Origin: Sequoia sempervirens
Taxonomy: Eukaryota > Streptophyta > Pinopsida > Cupressales > Cupressaceae
Assembly (NCBI GenBank): GCA_007258455.2
Contig: VDFB02358134.1
Location: forward strand, 210,301,394 to 210,365,393
Reading direction: 5' to 3'
DNA length: 64,000 nucleotides
A program made the translations under genes and the position numbers. The notes under the pieces are model-generated. The model was not told where the DNA came from. It saw only the letters and a program-made list of their open reading frames with translations, and ran no database searches. Shown piece by piece: positions 1 through 10,270 of this stretch (position 1 is its first letter; every line of letters begins with the position of its first letter).

Positions 1-285
1 ATAAAAAATTACTTAAATTTATTCAAATTGGAAAGTGTCCATGCATTTCGAGCTCCATGGAATGCACTCCAAGCTCTCTAGAATGAATCTTAACCTTTCA
101 TGTTTTGAATTTTGCTAGACTTCAATGAACAACATTTAATAGTAGGTTAGAATTTTGTAATCATTGCACATAAGCAAATACAACTAACAAATGTGATAGC
201 CTGGGACAACAACAAATAAAAATTATGCATGTTGAATGTACCTACACATGCTTTGGCTTCATCAACTATCCTGAAAATTTTGAAA
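1..285 (+). repeat. Left copy of a ~285-bp direct repeat flanking the foldback
   Basis: This stretch matches 2521-2807 in the same orientation with roughly 80-85% identity by eye. Shared blocks include gtgtccatgcatt, gagctccatgga, tttgctagacttcaat and tttggcttcatcaac. The two copies bracket the inverted repeat at 1075-2283. I cannot assign it to a family. It may be an older repeat duplicated together with the foldback region, or the ends of a larger element. No convincing coding sequence is present. Confidence 0.7.
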
Positions 286-1074
286 AACCTTTGAATGAAG
301 GTGTTTGCTAATTTTTTCCCCTCAATTATGCAAATATTAGAACATCCCACAAGTGGGACACCCTATTGTGGGTGTACCTTGCTAAGGAGCCAAAATGTTG
401 ATATATGTCCTTCCAAATATGTTTGCTAGTGAATGCTATTAATGAGTCTAAGAGAGGCGTAGTTTGGATTCAAATATTGTTAATCTTTTGATTGGGAATT
501 CCTCTATTTCTAATGACATTCACAATTACCATTTAATCCCCTTCAACATGGATTTGTTTGACTTTGAATTGATTACGAACTTGTAATTACATTAGTACAT
601 ATTCCATTGCCTTGTTATTAGTCCTATGCGCTACTTTTTTTATGTTGAATCAACTAATTTCTTGAAGGATACTTGATTATGCAACTAGCACTAGAGGTTC
701 CTAGGTTACCCTATAGGCATTGTCAAAATTATATTTGAATCATCTCTCTAATGAGTGTACAATTACAAAGGGATAAGTTATAGCTAATGAAGAATTTTAA
801 TATATAGTATATAAATGTATAAGTAATAATATTATTACAAATTATTATATTTAAATAATACTAATTGTTAATTAATAACTTAAATATAATACAAGTATAC
901 AATATTTAATAGTTATTTAAATATAATATACATTTTATAATTATTTCAAAACCTAATATAATACATCATAAAAACTAGGAAATTAAAATTATACTATTAA
1001 ATTAATATAATAATATACTAGTTAATATTCATGTGAATTGATATTATAATCTATCTTAATAATTACATATATGA
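286..1074. other. AT-rich spacer, no gene seen
   Basis: The spacer lies between the left direct repeat and the foldback element. From about 780 onward it is extremely AT-rich, with many short ATTAAT and AATATA words. Nothing in it supports a gene, RNA or transposon end. Confidence 0.6.
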
Positions 1075-1120
1075 ATTATTGCTAGACGACTTTTGGATTT
1101 GATTGTGTAAGAGTTTTTTG

Positions 1121-1163
1121 CATCAACGTTTCGGATCACACTCCGTGATCCATCATCAGGATA
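1121..1163 (-). ncRNA. Hammerhead-ribozyme-like motif, left arm
   Basis: The minus strand of the left arm carries the same motif as 2195-2237: core CTGATGA, a 7-bp stem II, GAAAC, then GTTGATG. It is the mirror copy produced by the inverted repeat and matches it exactly over the motif. A transcript crossing the whole foldback would contain one sense motif and one complementary copy. Sense motifs would come from both arms only if both strands were transcribed. Confidence 0.6.
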
Positions 1164-1568
1164 GTTGAGAGCTCAAGGAGAAAAATGATAGGTTGCAGAC
1201 CAAGAACTAACTAAAAAGACCAAGGGGAGGGTTGAGGGGCACAAAAAACGAAAAAACAAGAAGCTAACAAATAGACTCCTAGGACCAAAAAAGATAAAAA
1301 GATACAAGAGAAAATAAAATTAGAGGAAAAACAAAAGGAAAAAATAAAATTAAATAAAAATAAAATAAAATGTCCAAACAATAGAAATTTCTAAATTCTT
1401 TTTTAAAAGACACAAATACAAAGAAAATTTGAAAGGGGCCAATATTTATATATAAAGAAACAAAAGAAGTTAGAAAAAATTAAATTAAATAAAAATAAAA
1501 TGTCCAAACAATAGAAATTACTAAATTCTTATTAAAAAGACACAAGTACAAATGAATAGAGAAATAAA

Positions 1569-1600
<32 letters not shown>

Positions 1601-1751
1601 AAGAAACAAAAGAAATTAAAGATGCAAATATATTATTTATGAGAAATAAAAGAAGTTAAGAATATATATATTATAATATACCAAACAAAATAAAATTCAA
1701 AAAATAAAGAAAATAAAAATAAAATGTCCTTCTTTTGTTTTTCTTTTGTTT

Positions 1752-1790
<39 letters not shown>

Positions 1791-2194
1791 ATTTCTCTAT
1801 TCATTTGTACTTGTGTCTTTTTAATAAGAATTTAGTAATTTCTATTGTTTGGACATTTTATTTTTATTTAATTTTATTTTTTCTAACTTCTTTTGTTTCT
1901 TTATATATAAATATTGGCCCCTTTCAAATTTTCTCTGTATTTGTGTCTTTTAAAAAAAGAATTTAGAAATTTCTATTGTTTGGACATCTTATTTTATTTT
2001 TATTTAATTTTATTTTTTCCTTTTGTTTTTCCTCTAATTTTATTTTCTCTTGTGTCTTTTTTATCTTTTTTGGTCCTAGGAGTCTATTTGTTAGCTTCTT
2101 GTTTTTTCGTTTTTTGTGCCCCTCAACCCTCCCCTTGGTCTTTTTAGTTAGTTCTTGGTCTGCAACCTATCATTTTTCTCCTTGAGCTCTCAAC

Positions 2195-2237
2195 TATCCT
2201 GATGATGGATCACGGAGTGTGATCCGAAACGTTGATG
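2195..2237 (+). ncRNA. Hammerhead-ribozyme-like motif, right arm
   Basis: The conserved core CTGATGA is at 2199-2205. Stem II is GGATCAC (2207-2213) pairing with GTGATCC (2219-2225) around a GGAGT loop. GAA follows at 2226-2228. Stem III is the minimal AC/GT (2229-2232), and the cleavage nucleotide would be T2233. Stem I is TATC (2195-2198) pairing with GATG (2234-2237), including one G-U pair. All core positions fit a type I minimal hammerhead with a self-complementary ACGT stem III, as described for Penelope-like elements, where dimers are thought to be active. One oddity is an extra T (2206) between the core and stem II, which may reduce activity. No cleavage has been shown. Confidence 0.65.
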
Positions 2238-2350
2238 CAAAAAACTCTTACACAATCAAATCCAGAAGTCGTCTAGCAATAATCAATATGGATTGTGGAA
2301 ATGTGATATCTTTAATACATATATGAAATTAAGAGTTCATGATAGATTAG

Positions 2351-2501
2351 TTTGATAGTTTCTGGATTTGAACATGTAAACAATTTTTTAATCAATAATT
2401 AGAATGAGCTCTAATTTTTTTCATCAATTTTTTAGATCGTAAAATATGATAGGAAACAATGATGAAAAATAGTTTACATGATCAAATCCAAAACTATCAA
2501 A
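2351..2501. repeat. Small decayed foldback related to the 1.2-kb inverted repeat
   Basis: Arms at 2351-2388 and 2465-2501 are reverse complements (TTTGATAGTTT..TGGATTTGA..CATGTAAAC). The right arm, read on the minus strand, aligns with the outer end of the large foldback (TGGATTTGAT, TGTAA, then a CATCA block). A decayed hammerhead region is still visible: the stem ATCGTA (2436-2441) pairs with TATGAT (2445-2450) and is followed by GGAAAC (2452-2457) and GATG (2461-2464). The CTGATGA half of the core is gone. This looks like an older, divergent member of the same family. Confidence 0.55.
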
Positions 2502-2520
2502 TTAATTTACATTAATAATA

Positions 2521-2807
2521 TTAAATATAAGAATTGCTTAAATTTATGCAAATCGGACGGTGTCCATGCATTCCGAGCTCCATGGATTGTACTCCAAGCT
2601 CTTCGGATTGAAATTGGACCTTTCATGTTTTGAAGTTTGCTAGACTTCAATTAACAACATTTAATAGTACGCTCGAAGTTGGTAATCGCTGCACGTAAGC
2701 AAATATCGCTAACAAATCTGATGGCCTGGGACGACAACAACAGATAAAAGATTATGTACATTGAATGTACCCACATATGATTTGGCTTCATCAACCATCC
2801 TAAAATG
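2521..2807 (+). repeat. Right copy of the ~285-bp direct repeat
   Basis: Partner of 1-285, same orientation, with scattered substitutions. Several differences are C-to-T or G-to-A, as expected for old methylated plant repeats. It starts directly after the small foldback. Confidence 0.7.
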
Positions 2808-2989
2808 AATAAATCTAACCTACTTACACCTTACACAGTCTGCTTATATCTCGCTGCTACGGAGAAAATACCCATTTAAACGTATGTCATCATGGATAGA
2901 CGCTACCCAATGATTAAGATGCTGCTGTATATTTTGTATGGGAAGACGTACATACAGTCCAATCTACTATCTGGGATATCATTAGGTAC

Positions 2990-3960
2990 TACTTCAAAAT
3001 CTTTTTTTAGCTTACTTATATTGGAAGAAACTATGATGTTTCAGCCTTTTTATAAAGCGAAGAGAAGTCATAATTAAGGCGCTAAGATCTAGAGTATAGA
3101 TATTGTGGATAGATTTCAAAGTGGAGTAAGTTTTCTTGGATGCCACGCTTCACTGCGACAGTAGACTCTCGTACCGGCATCTTATTTTCTGAGAAGAAAG
3201 GTGGATCATGGGAATAGGAAATACCTTTAAAAAAGGATTGGGATAAAGCTAGGAGCCCGAATCGAAGTCTTTTTAATCAGATCAACATGATTATGTTATC
3301 CCACAACTTTAGTGAAAATGGGTATTTAAGCTTAATCACTTTTCATTTTTTTAAGCTTTACTTAGACTGGAAGAAACTGTGATGGTTCAACAGTTGCCAT
3401 GGTTCAACCTTTTTTAAAGTCAACAAAAGCAGTGATTACGGCATTAAGATCTGGTTGTCATGCAAGCTACAATTTGGCAACAAAGACAGTGACTACACAG
3501 CATCTTATCTTTTCTTTCTCTTAGATCATAGGACTTTGGAAAACTGACATAAAGAGACCAATAGTAATTCCACTCGTGCATGCACCTCCGCAATGGATTC
3601 AATCAAACTTTTATCTCAATTCTTTTGTACGGGAGAGCGTACAGGGATTCCAATCTTTCCCTTTCCCTTCCCCTTCCCCTTCCAGATGAAGTAAAGCTAA
3701 AATGCATATAGTAGAAGAAACTACCTAGGTACGAGGTTTCCGACAGTTTAAAGCAAACTAAAGTAACAATTACGGCGCTAAGATCTTCTTTGTAGATATT
3801 GTTAGTAAATTTAAAAGAAAGTAATTTCAGCCGTATGCCACGCTTCACTGTGTGAGTAGAGTGGCATCTTTTTTTTGTTCTGATAAAAAGGAATAGAGAT
3901 AAAGATAAGATTTTCAAAAAAGACCTGTTTCTTTTTGAATCAGTATGAAAATGTTACGAC
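2990..3960 (+). repeat. Three diverged direct repeats of ~300-400 bp
   Basis: Three units share the ordered words GGAAGAAACT (or GTAGAAGAAACT), a TTTCAGCC/TTCAACC block, AATTACGGCGCTAAGATCT or a close variant, TGCCACGCTTCACTG, and GGCATCTT. The units are about 2990-3310, 3320-3560 and 3680-3960. The middle unit lacks the CACGCTTCACTG segment. A CCCTT-rich tract (about 3655-3682) lies before unit three. I do not recognise the family and see no coding frame or promoter consensus that all three share. Confidence 0.5.
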
Positions 3961-4850
3961 AGGTAGAGCTGGTGGACGTATGATGGGGGAATAATTTAAC
4001 TTAAATTTTAATATATAAATAAATACTTCATCAAATAAAGAGTTGTGAAGGGTTAATATTTTATGCAAAACATCCATAAAACTAAGTTGAGTGGATGTAG
4101 AATATAATAAAAGTAATTGTGAAATAGAAATTATTAGTTTCATAAATACAAATCCATGATCATCATATTTCATGTAAGAAGATAAATTTTAGAAACTTAA
4201 GTCAATTGAGATTATCATAAGAGCAAAGATGAAATAAAAGTTATTAGTTTCAAATTGGGAAGGCTATGATGGTGGACACTTTATGCTATGAAAATATAAT
4301 TTGAAATCAATATCAATTGGATGGAGAATAGTATACAAGTAAAGTTGAAATAAAAACTATTAATTCTATCATAATGTTTCATCTCATTTCTATATGGATT
4401 TTTACACTAATCAAAGTGTCCAATTACATTCATTTTGTAAAGTTTTAAAGTGCAACTTTCTTATTGTAATGGCGAAATTTGCATATCCATGTCAATTCTC
4501 ATTTAGTTTTGGGTCCATTTTGAAGGAATGGATTAACACAATTACATATCAACAAATGACATCCTCTTGTATAAAATTGAATTCATTTTTTTATCATTCA
4601 CTCCATTGTATTCAAGGGGGTTGACCTAGGAGAACTTGGTCCTGGCAATCTAACAATTTATCCAAGATATTTTAAATACCACTAGTCCTTAGCAATTGAT
4701 GAAGAGAAGAAATCATTATGACATGAGTCACATTTGTCTATTATCAATAAGTTCATTCTTGTGGTAGGATAAATCCCCAAAGACAAATTTATCCTACAAT
4801 CAATTCAAATATTATTCTAATCTAAAAGCATATATCAAATCAAGTGCATC
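3961..4850. other. AT-rich sequence, nothing identified
   Basis: Only short open frames without family resemblance are present. A loosely repeated phrase (attattagtttca / taaaagttattagtttcaa, near 4130 and 4225) hints at a small tandem duplication. No gene or element end is supported. Confidence 0.5.
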
Positions 4851-4851
4851 A

Positions 4852-4925
4852 ATTTTTTATTTTTTTTATCAGCAAATAGCTGCTAGGGGCAAAACCCATT
4901 ATATTAATTTCAAAAATGATTTACA
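4852..4925 (-). mobile_element. Possible LINE 3' end (tail) fragment
   Basis: On the minus strand this reads ATGGGTTTTGCCCCTAGC, then a CTGATAAAAAA-type A-rich tail. That layout resembles the 3' ends of plant LINEs as I remember them. No reverse-transcriptase coding sequence adjoins it. A chance A-rich stretch is the alternative. Confidence 0.3.
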
Positions 4926-5134
4926 TCGATTGTCACAAGTGCATCCATTTTTAATATTAAGGTGAGTAGAACTCTATGTTACAAAAAATTCACTCTTCAT
5001 TATAGTTTCCATAGATATGTATCCTAACCCCACATATTTTATTTCTTAATTTATTATTAATTTCATTTATCATGCCCAACTATTATTCACTTTAATCAAG
5101 TTAATTTGTCTATGCAAGTGAATTTTATATAATA

Positions 5135-5225
5135 TGCAAAAATTCTCACACAATCTAATCTAGAAAACTTACTAATGGACATTATGGATTGTGGAAACTT
5201 GATATCATTAAGTGTATTCTTATTT
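5135..5225 (+). repeat. Fragment related to the foldback family
   Basis: The words TGCAAAAATTCTCACACAAT, ATGGATTGTGGAAA and TTGATATCATTAA match 2235-2315 in order (TGCAAAAAACTCTTACACAA, ATGGATTGTGGAAA, GTGATATCTTTAA). The match continues past the outer end of the inverted repeat at 2283. The parent element therefore extends beyond the symmetric part of the foldback. Confidence 0.5.
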
Positions 5226-5989
5226 ATAATTATTTACATTTTAATACTTTAATTGTATAAAATTAATTTTTAGCTACAATCCATTGGTAGTTAAATTGAG
5301 ATTTAATAATTTTAAGGGTGAAAAGTGCACACTTTATAGCTTTCCTTTCCATTTTTAACTTGATTTTAATAATTTATCTCAAATTTAATGAATAAAATAG
5401 AATTTCTATATTTGTGTACAAGATGACAAATAATTGGCATCTTGATTGATTTTGTTTTCACACGTCCTATTGGTGATCTGAGTTGTAAGTCTCAAATAAC
5501 TAAGGATGGGTAATCTCCCAAGTGCCAAGGGTGTCAAACAAGGAAAGAGTACCACGAAACCTGTGTTTGGGTTGGGCAACTAAGTACCAATTATTGAGGC
5601 TGGTAAGACCTCCTACACTTTTGGTTCTAGAAGACCAAAGGGTATTTCCCAAGGTGCTAAGTTATATGATATTACAAATATTAAACAATCACCTTGCCAT
5701 AAACCATATCCACTACCATTGTCACAATATACCTACGTGTTGGTTTGGTTATGCAAATCTATGCACCTTTATATAATAGAAATGGATTTTCATGTGGAGT
5801 ATGTAAAATATTGGTAACAACCCCTATTATTATGCACTCATACAAGGAAGTATGACAAACTAACAAAACAAATGAAAAAAGGTGATTACAATTGAATGAT
5901 CTTGTTTGTAGATGCAGGTTTATTTGGGTAAATTGTGCTTCAATTCATCATGGATTAAGCATAATTGACCCTCACTAACATTTCCTCAC
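5226..5989. other. Unassigned sequence
   Basis: A stretch at about 5500-5780 is less AT-rich (ccaagggtgtcaaac, ggttgggcaacta) and has one 84-codon open frame. The protein resembles nothing I recognise, so I do not call a gene. The remainder is AT-rich. Confidence 0.4.
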
Positions 5990-7212
5990 CTCATAATGCT
6001 CGAACATGTACATTAAGCCTCAACCCTATATCTTAAATCCTAAACCCTAAACACTATACCCTATATTGTACAACCTCAACCCTCTACCCTATACCTTCAA
6101 CCCTAAACCCTACAACCTCAACCCTCAACCCTATACCATAAACCCTCCAACCTATACCCTAAAAAATCAACCCTCAACCCTAATCCCTCAACCCTCAACT
6201 TCTAAACCCTAAACCATTCAATCATCAACCTTTAAACCCCAATCCCTTTACCCTCAACACTAAACCCTGTCTTTAAACCCTCAACCCTAAACCCTTAAAT
6301 TCTAAACTCTCTACCTTCAACCCTTAAATCCTTAATCCCCCAACCCATAAACCCTTAATCCCTCAACCCTCAATTATCAATTGTAAGTTCCATCTACCCT
6401 ATACATTAGAACCTCAACCCTAATCCCTTAATTCTATACCTTAAATCCTCAACTCTCAACCCTTAATCCCTTAAACCCTCAACTGTCAACACTATAAACC
6501 ATCTACCCTACACATTAGACCCTCAACCCTATATCCTCAATGCTCAACCCTTGACCCTAATCCCTTAACCCTCAACCCTTAACTATAAACCATCTACCTA
6601 TACATTAGACCCTCAATCCTAATCCCTCAACCCTATACCTTAAATCATCAAACCTAAACCCTTAATCCCCCAACCCATAAACCCTTAATCCCTCAACCCT
6701 TAAACCCTCAATGCCTCAACCCATAAACCCTTAATCCCTCAATCCATATACCCTTAATCCCTCAACCCTCAACCCTCAACTATAAACCCTCTACCCTAAA
6801 CATTAAACCCTCAACCCAAATCCCCCAATCCTATACCTTAAATCCTCCACCCTCAACCCTTAATCCCTTAAACCCTCAACCATCAAATTTCAACCCTATA
6901 AACCCTCTACCCTATACTTTAGACCCTCAACCGTATACCCTCAATCCTTGACCCTAATCCCTCAACCCTCAACCCTTAACTATAAACCCTCTACCTATAC
7001 ATTAGACCCTCAACCCTATACATTAAATCCTCAACCCTCAACCCTTAAATCCTCCACCCTTAATCCCTTAAAACCTCAAACCTCAACTATCAACCCTACA
7101 AACCCACTACCCTATACATTAGACCCTCAACCCTCAACCCTCAACCCCCAACCCTAATCCCTTAACCCTATACATTAAACCCTCAACCCTATACCTTAAA
7201 CCCTTAATACAT
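5990..7212 (+). repeat. Degenerate telomere-like (CCCTAAA/CCCTCAA) array
   Basis: More than a kilobase of variants around CCCTAAA, the complement of the plant telomere unit TTTAGGG. CCCTCAAC, CCCTAATC and CCCTTAAT dominate. Longer phrases recur, for example CTATACATTAGACCCTCAAC near 6397, 6507, 6599, 6990 and 7115, so higher-order units of about 100-200 bp are superimposed on the 7-mer. The C-rich strand is constant throughout. The array stops at the assembly gap and may be longer. Such interstitial telomere-like tracts are known from gymnosperm chromosomes. Confidence 0.85.
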
Positions 7213-7312
7213 NNNNNNNNNNNNNNNNNNNNNNNNNNNNNNNNNNNNNNNNNNNNNNNNNNNNNNNNNNNNNNNNNNNNNNNNNNNNNNNNNNNNNNNN
7301 NNNNNNNNNNNN
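7213..7312. other. Assembly gap of 100 N
   Basis: Exactly 100 unknown bases, the usual placeholder for a gap of unknown size. It falls at the junction between the telomere-like array and an LTR, so both are probably truncated by it. Confidence 0.98.
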
Positions 7313-7970
7313 GTTAAATTTCAAATTTCTTTGTTTTTAGATTTTTTTACATTTTTGGATACCCTTTTTGTCATAATGAAATTCACAATTTACGGTTTTT
7401 AATTTCTATTCCTGGGTTGAAAGATATTGCAGTTTTAGTTTCCCAAATTTGCACCTAAAAATCTTCCAAGTTAGATTTGAGGCACTTAGAGCTCCCAGAT
7501 AAGCTTTGAAACTTGCTAAAATCGGTGTATAAAATTTTGAGTGTGTTCTTAACTTCGAGACCTTTCCAACGGTTCAAACGGTTCGCGAATCGGAGTCCCG
7601 AATCAAAAGTTATGGCCCCAGGAAGTTGGCGCACTTTCTAGAAGATACAATTGCAAATGTTCTTTTGAAATTTGAACTTCAAGTTATAATTTTTCAGTGC
7701 CAAACCGCCTAAACTCAAAATTTGAATGTTGTTTTGGCTCCAAACTAAAGAGGAGCTCTATTTATGGGCGGGTTTCTAATTTTTGGGTAAATTTTTTGGG
7801 ACAAGCTCGCATATTGCAAAAGGGTGATTCTGTAGCTTTCTGTAACTTGCATGTGTTGTGAAACTTGGGGATTTGAGATCCTCTACATGTAAGAAGCTCC
7901 ATTTTCTGAATAATAAAATTATTCTCTTGTTTGTGGGTTATTTTTTGTGTCTTGGGTTGTGCCCTCATCA
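7313..7970 (+). mobile_element. Truncated or solo LTR of the 32341-38271 Gypsy family
   Basis: Read on the plus strand, this matches the minus-strand LTRs at 32341-33000 and 37660-38271. Shared blocks include TTGGATACCC, AATTTGAATGTTGTTTTGGC, GAGCTCTATTTATGGG, GGGATTTGAGATCC, the AATAATAAA region and the terminal CCCTCATCA. Roughly the first 60 bp are missing into the gap. After 7970 there is no primer-binding site or gag, so it is a solo or broken LTR. It differs more from the two LTRs of that element than they do from each other, so it comes from another insertion. Confidence 0.75.
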
Positions 7971-8154
7971 ATATCCTTCTTCTGAAGATGTTTATTTTTA
8001 ATCATTTAAACCTTAACCCAAATTGAAGCTTAACCCCAACCATAAATCTATTTGAACCCTAATTGTAACCCTATTTGAAGTTGGTTCGGATTACAGGCTC
8101 ATAGACAAGGACAAATTCCATAGAAGAGTGTCTTTCAAGTTTGAAAAAGTGTAG

Positions 8155-8700
8155 ATGGAAAACTCAAACTTTGAAATGGTTGTCATTGACTCTTGGCTCA
8201 CCCAAACAGTTGATCATTGCACTAAGATGTGCATATTCAATCACAAGTTAAAATTCATAAAACTCAGACTAAAAGAGTGGAATATCCAAGTCTCTAGAAA
8301 CCTTTTCAAAGAAATGATCTCCTTGAAAGTAGAATGGCTAAAATCCAAAAAGACCTCTAAAATGATTTTTCTTACATCCTAATAGAAGAAGAGAGGAATC
8401 TCATAATTCAATTGGATGGTGTCAATAGTTTTAAATAGATCTATTGGAGACAAAAATCAGGGATTAAATGACTTAAATAAGGTGTAAAACCAAGTTTTTT
8501 CATTTAACATGCAAAACTAGAAGGCAAAGAAACATAATATGAAGATTGAAGATGGTTATGGATAAACTTATGATAATCCTGACACCATCAAGGCCTCCTT
8601 GGTTTCCTCTTGGGAAAACATGCTTGTGGAGGAAAATGAAGACAAAAAAGAGAAGAAAAGTAAGATCTCTTAATGTATCATATCCCAACCTTGGACGATG
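8155..8700 (+). pseudogene. LINE (L1-type) ORF2 relic, endonuclease-RT linker
   Basis: The first frame (8155-8382) encodes WLTQTV..KLKFIKLRLKEWN, resembling the segment that links endonuclease and reverse transcriptase in plant L1-type LINEs. Further on, with stops, come YWRQKSGIK (about 8446) and KTKFFHLTCKTRRQRN (about 8487), matching the usual 'W.q.SR..WlkeGD.NtkFFH....rRr.N.I' order just before the RT domain. Two in-frame stops fall between the W and the FFH block. The RT core is missing or unrecognisable beyond 8700. The family call rests on motif order, not on a search. Confidence 0.55.
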
Positions 8701-9124
8701 ATTCTAAATTCTAATTTAAAGTAGCTAAAGATGTCATTAAGCAAGAATGTAGCTAACAATATCATCATGGAAGAAAATATTTTACATCATTTTCATGAGT
8801 TTACAAGCATGCTTGGTGGAGATCATTGTAAGTATCGTCTAGCAGAAACATCACATATTGAATATATGCTTGCCTACACCTCACTTGGAGAGATTGAGTT
8901 TGGGTGGAATATGTGAATAAATATAGATTGCTAGAGGCAGGATATAAAATTGTATTGAAATATTGGATATATGCTCATCAATCTGGTCAAAAAATTTATG
9001 TCACCTATAATTTTGTGCCAACTAAAAGGTCATTTTTTGATCTAACAATTATACTTGAACATAACTAAAAAATTAACAATGTTTGCAAGAATTTCAGAAT
9101 AAACACTTGGATTCTTAAATATTG

Positions 9125-10270
9125 ACACATCTTAACTTTATGTCTCTCTCTTCCCCATATTCTCTCTCCCTCCTCTACCTATCTCTCTCCCTTTCTCCCT
9201 CCCTCTCTCTATCTCTTCCCATCTAAGCTCTCTCCCTATACCCCTATCTATCTTCATATGTCAACCTCTTTGTCCCTTTCTCTTCCCATATATCTCTATA
9301 TCTATGTCTTTCTCTTCCCATTTATCTCTCCCCCCTCTCTCTCTCCCCTTTTTTCTATCTCCCTCTCCATTTCTATTTGTCTTTCTCTACTTATCTCTCT
9401 CTCTATATCTATCAATTTTTCTCCCTCTTCCTCTCTCATTCTATATTCATCTCTACCGCTATCAATTTGTCTCACTCTTCTTCTCTCGCTCTATATTCAT
9501 CTCTACCTCTATATTCCTCCCTCCCCCTCCATCTGTAGAAATTTCTCCCTCTCTCTACCCATCCATCTCACTTCCTATCTCTAGAAATGTCTCCCTTTCT
9601 CTATCTTACTCACTCCATCTCTTCTACTCTATTTCTTTATCTTTATTTCTCGCTCGATCTCCCTCTCACTCATCTCTCTATCTCTTTCTATCCATATACT
9701 TCTATATGTATATCTCCCTATGCATCTATCTCCCTATCTATTTTCCTATCTCTATCTATCTCTCTATATTAGCCTCTGCCTCTCGCTCTCCCTCTCTCCC
9801 CCTCTCTACATATATCTCCCTCTTCCCCATCTTCTATCTCTCCCTCCTCTACATATCTCTCTCTGTTTCTCGCTCCCTCTCTCTATCTCACCCCATCTCT
9901 CCCTCTCTTGCTCCCTCCCTATACCCCTATCTATCTTCATATCTTAACATATTTGTCCCTTTATCTTCCCATATATCTCTATATCTATGTCTTTCTCTTC
10001 CCATTTATCTATCTCTCCCTCTCTCTTTCTCTCTCTCTATCTCCCCCTATTTCTATCTCCTTCTCCATCTCTACTTGTCTTTCTCTACTTATCTCTCTCT
10101 CTCTCTCCCCTCTCTATCTCCTGCACTGGTCTTTCCATCTCTCTCTCTCTATATATATATATATCCCCCTATCTCCCTATCTCTCTATATATCTCTATCT
10201 TATTTTTATCCCTTTTCCCTCTCTCCTTTCTTACATTCTATATTCATATATACCTCTATCTATAGGAGAG
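9125..10270 (+). repeat. Pyrimidine-rich (CT/CCTATCTCT) low-complexity block
   Basis: About 1.1 kb of almost pure pyrimidine on this strand, built from TCTC, CCCT and TATC words. Open frames across it encode only Ser/Leu/Tyr/Ile-rich repeats and are not genes. It contains a higher-order duplication: 9149-9400 aligns with 9823-10085 at an offset near 683 bp, including the distinctive CCCCTATCTATCTTCATAT at 9241 and 9924. Such polypurine/polypyrimidine DNA can adopt H-form structures. Confidence 0.85.

Larger units (their letters stand above)
1075..2283. mobile_element. 1.2-kb foldback inverted repeat, probable Penelope-like element derivative
   Basis: The left arm (about 1075-1612) and right arm (about 1733-2283) are near-perfect reverse complements around a centre near 1680. 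The outer end is attattgctagacgac on the left and its complement on the right. The arms pass through matching (TA)n tracts (1568-1592 and 1756-1787) near the centre and contain no coding frame. Each arm holds a hammerhead-like core. Hammerheads of this minimal kind are described in the repeat termini of Penelope-like retroelements, a group also reported in conifers. I see no reverse transcriptase or GIY-YIG endonuclease here. The PLE assignment is inference; the inverted repeat itself is seen directly. A Foldback-type DNA transposon is the alternative. Confidence 0.75.

Noticed and set aside
1724..2185. Phe/Leu-rich open frames of 69-80 codons in the foldback
   Set aside because: They lie in T-rich arm sequence with matching A-rich complement, overlap each other in different frames, and resemble no protein.
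6948..7157. 69-codon frame in the telomere-like array
   Set aside because: It encodes repeated TLNPQPST units, a direct readout of the CCCTCAA repeat.
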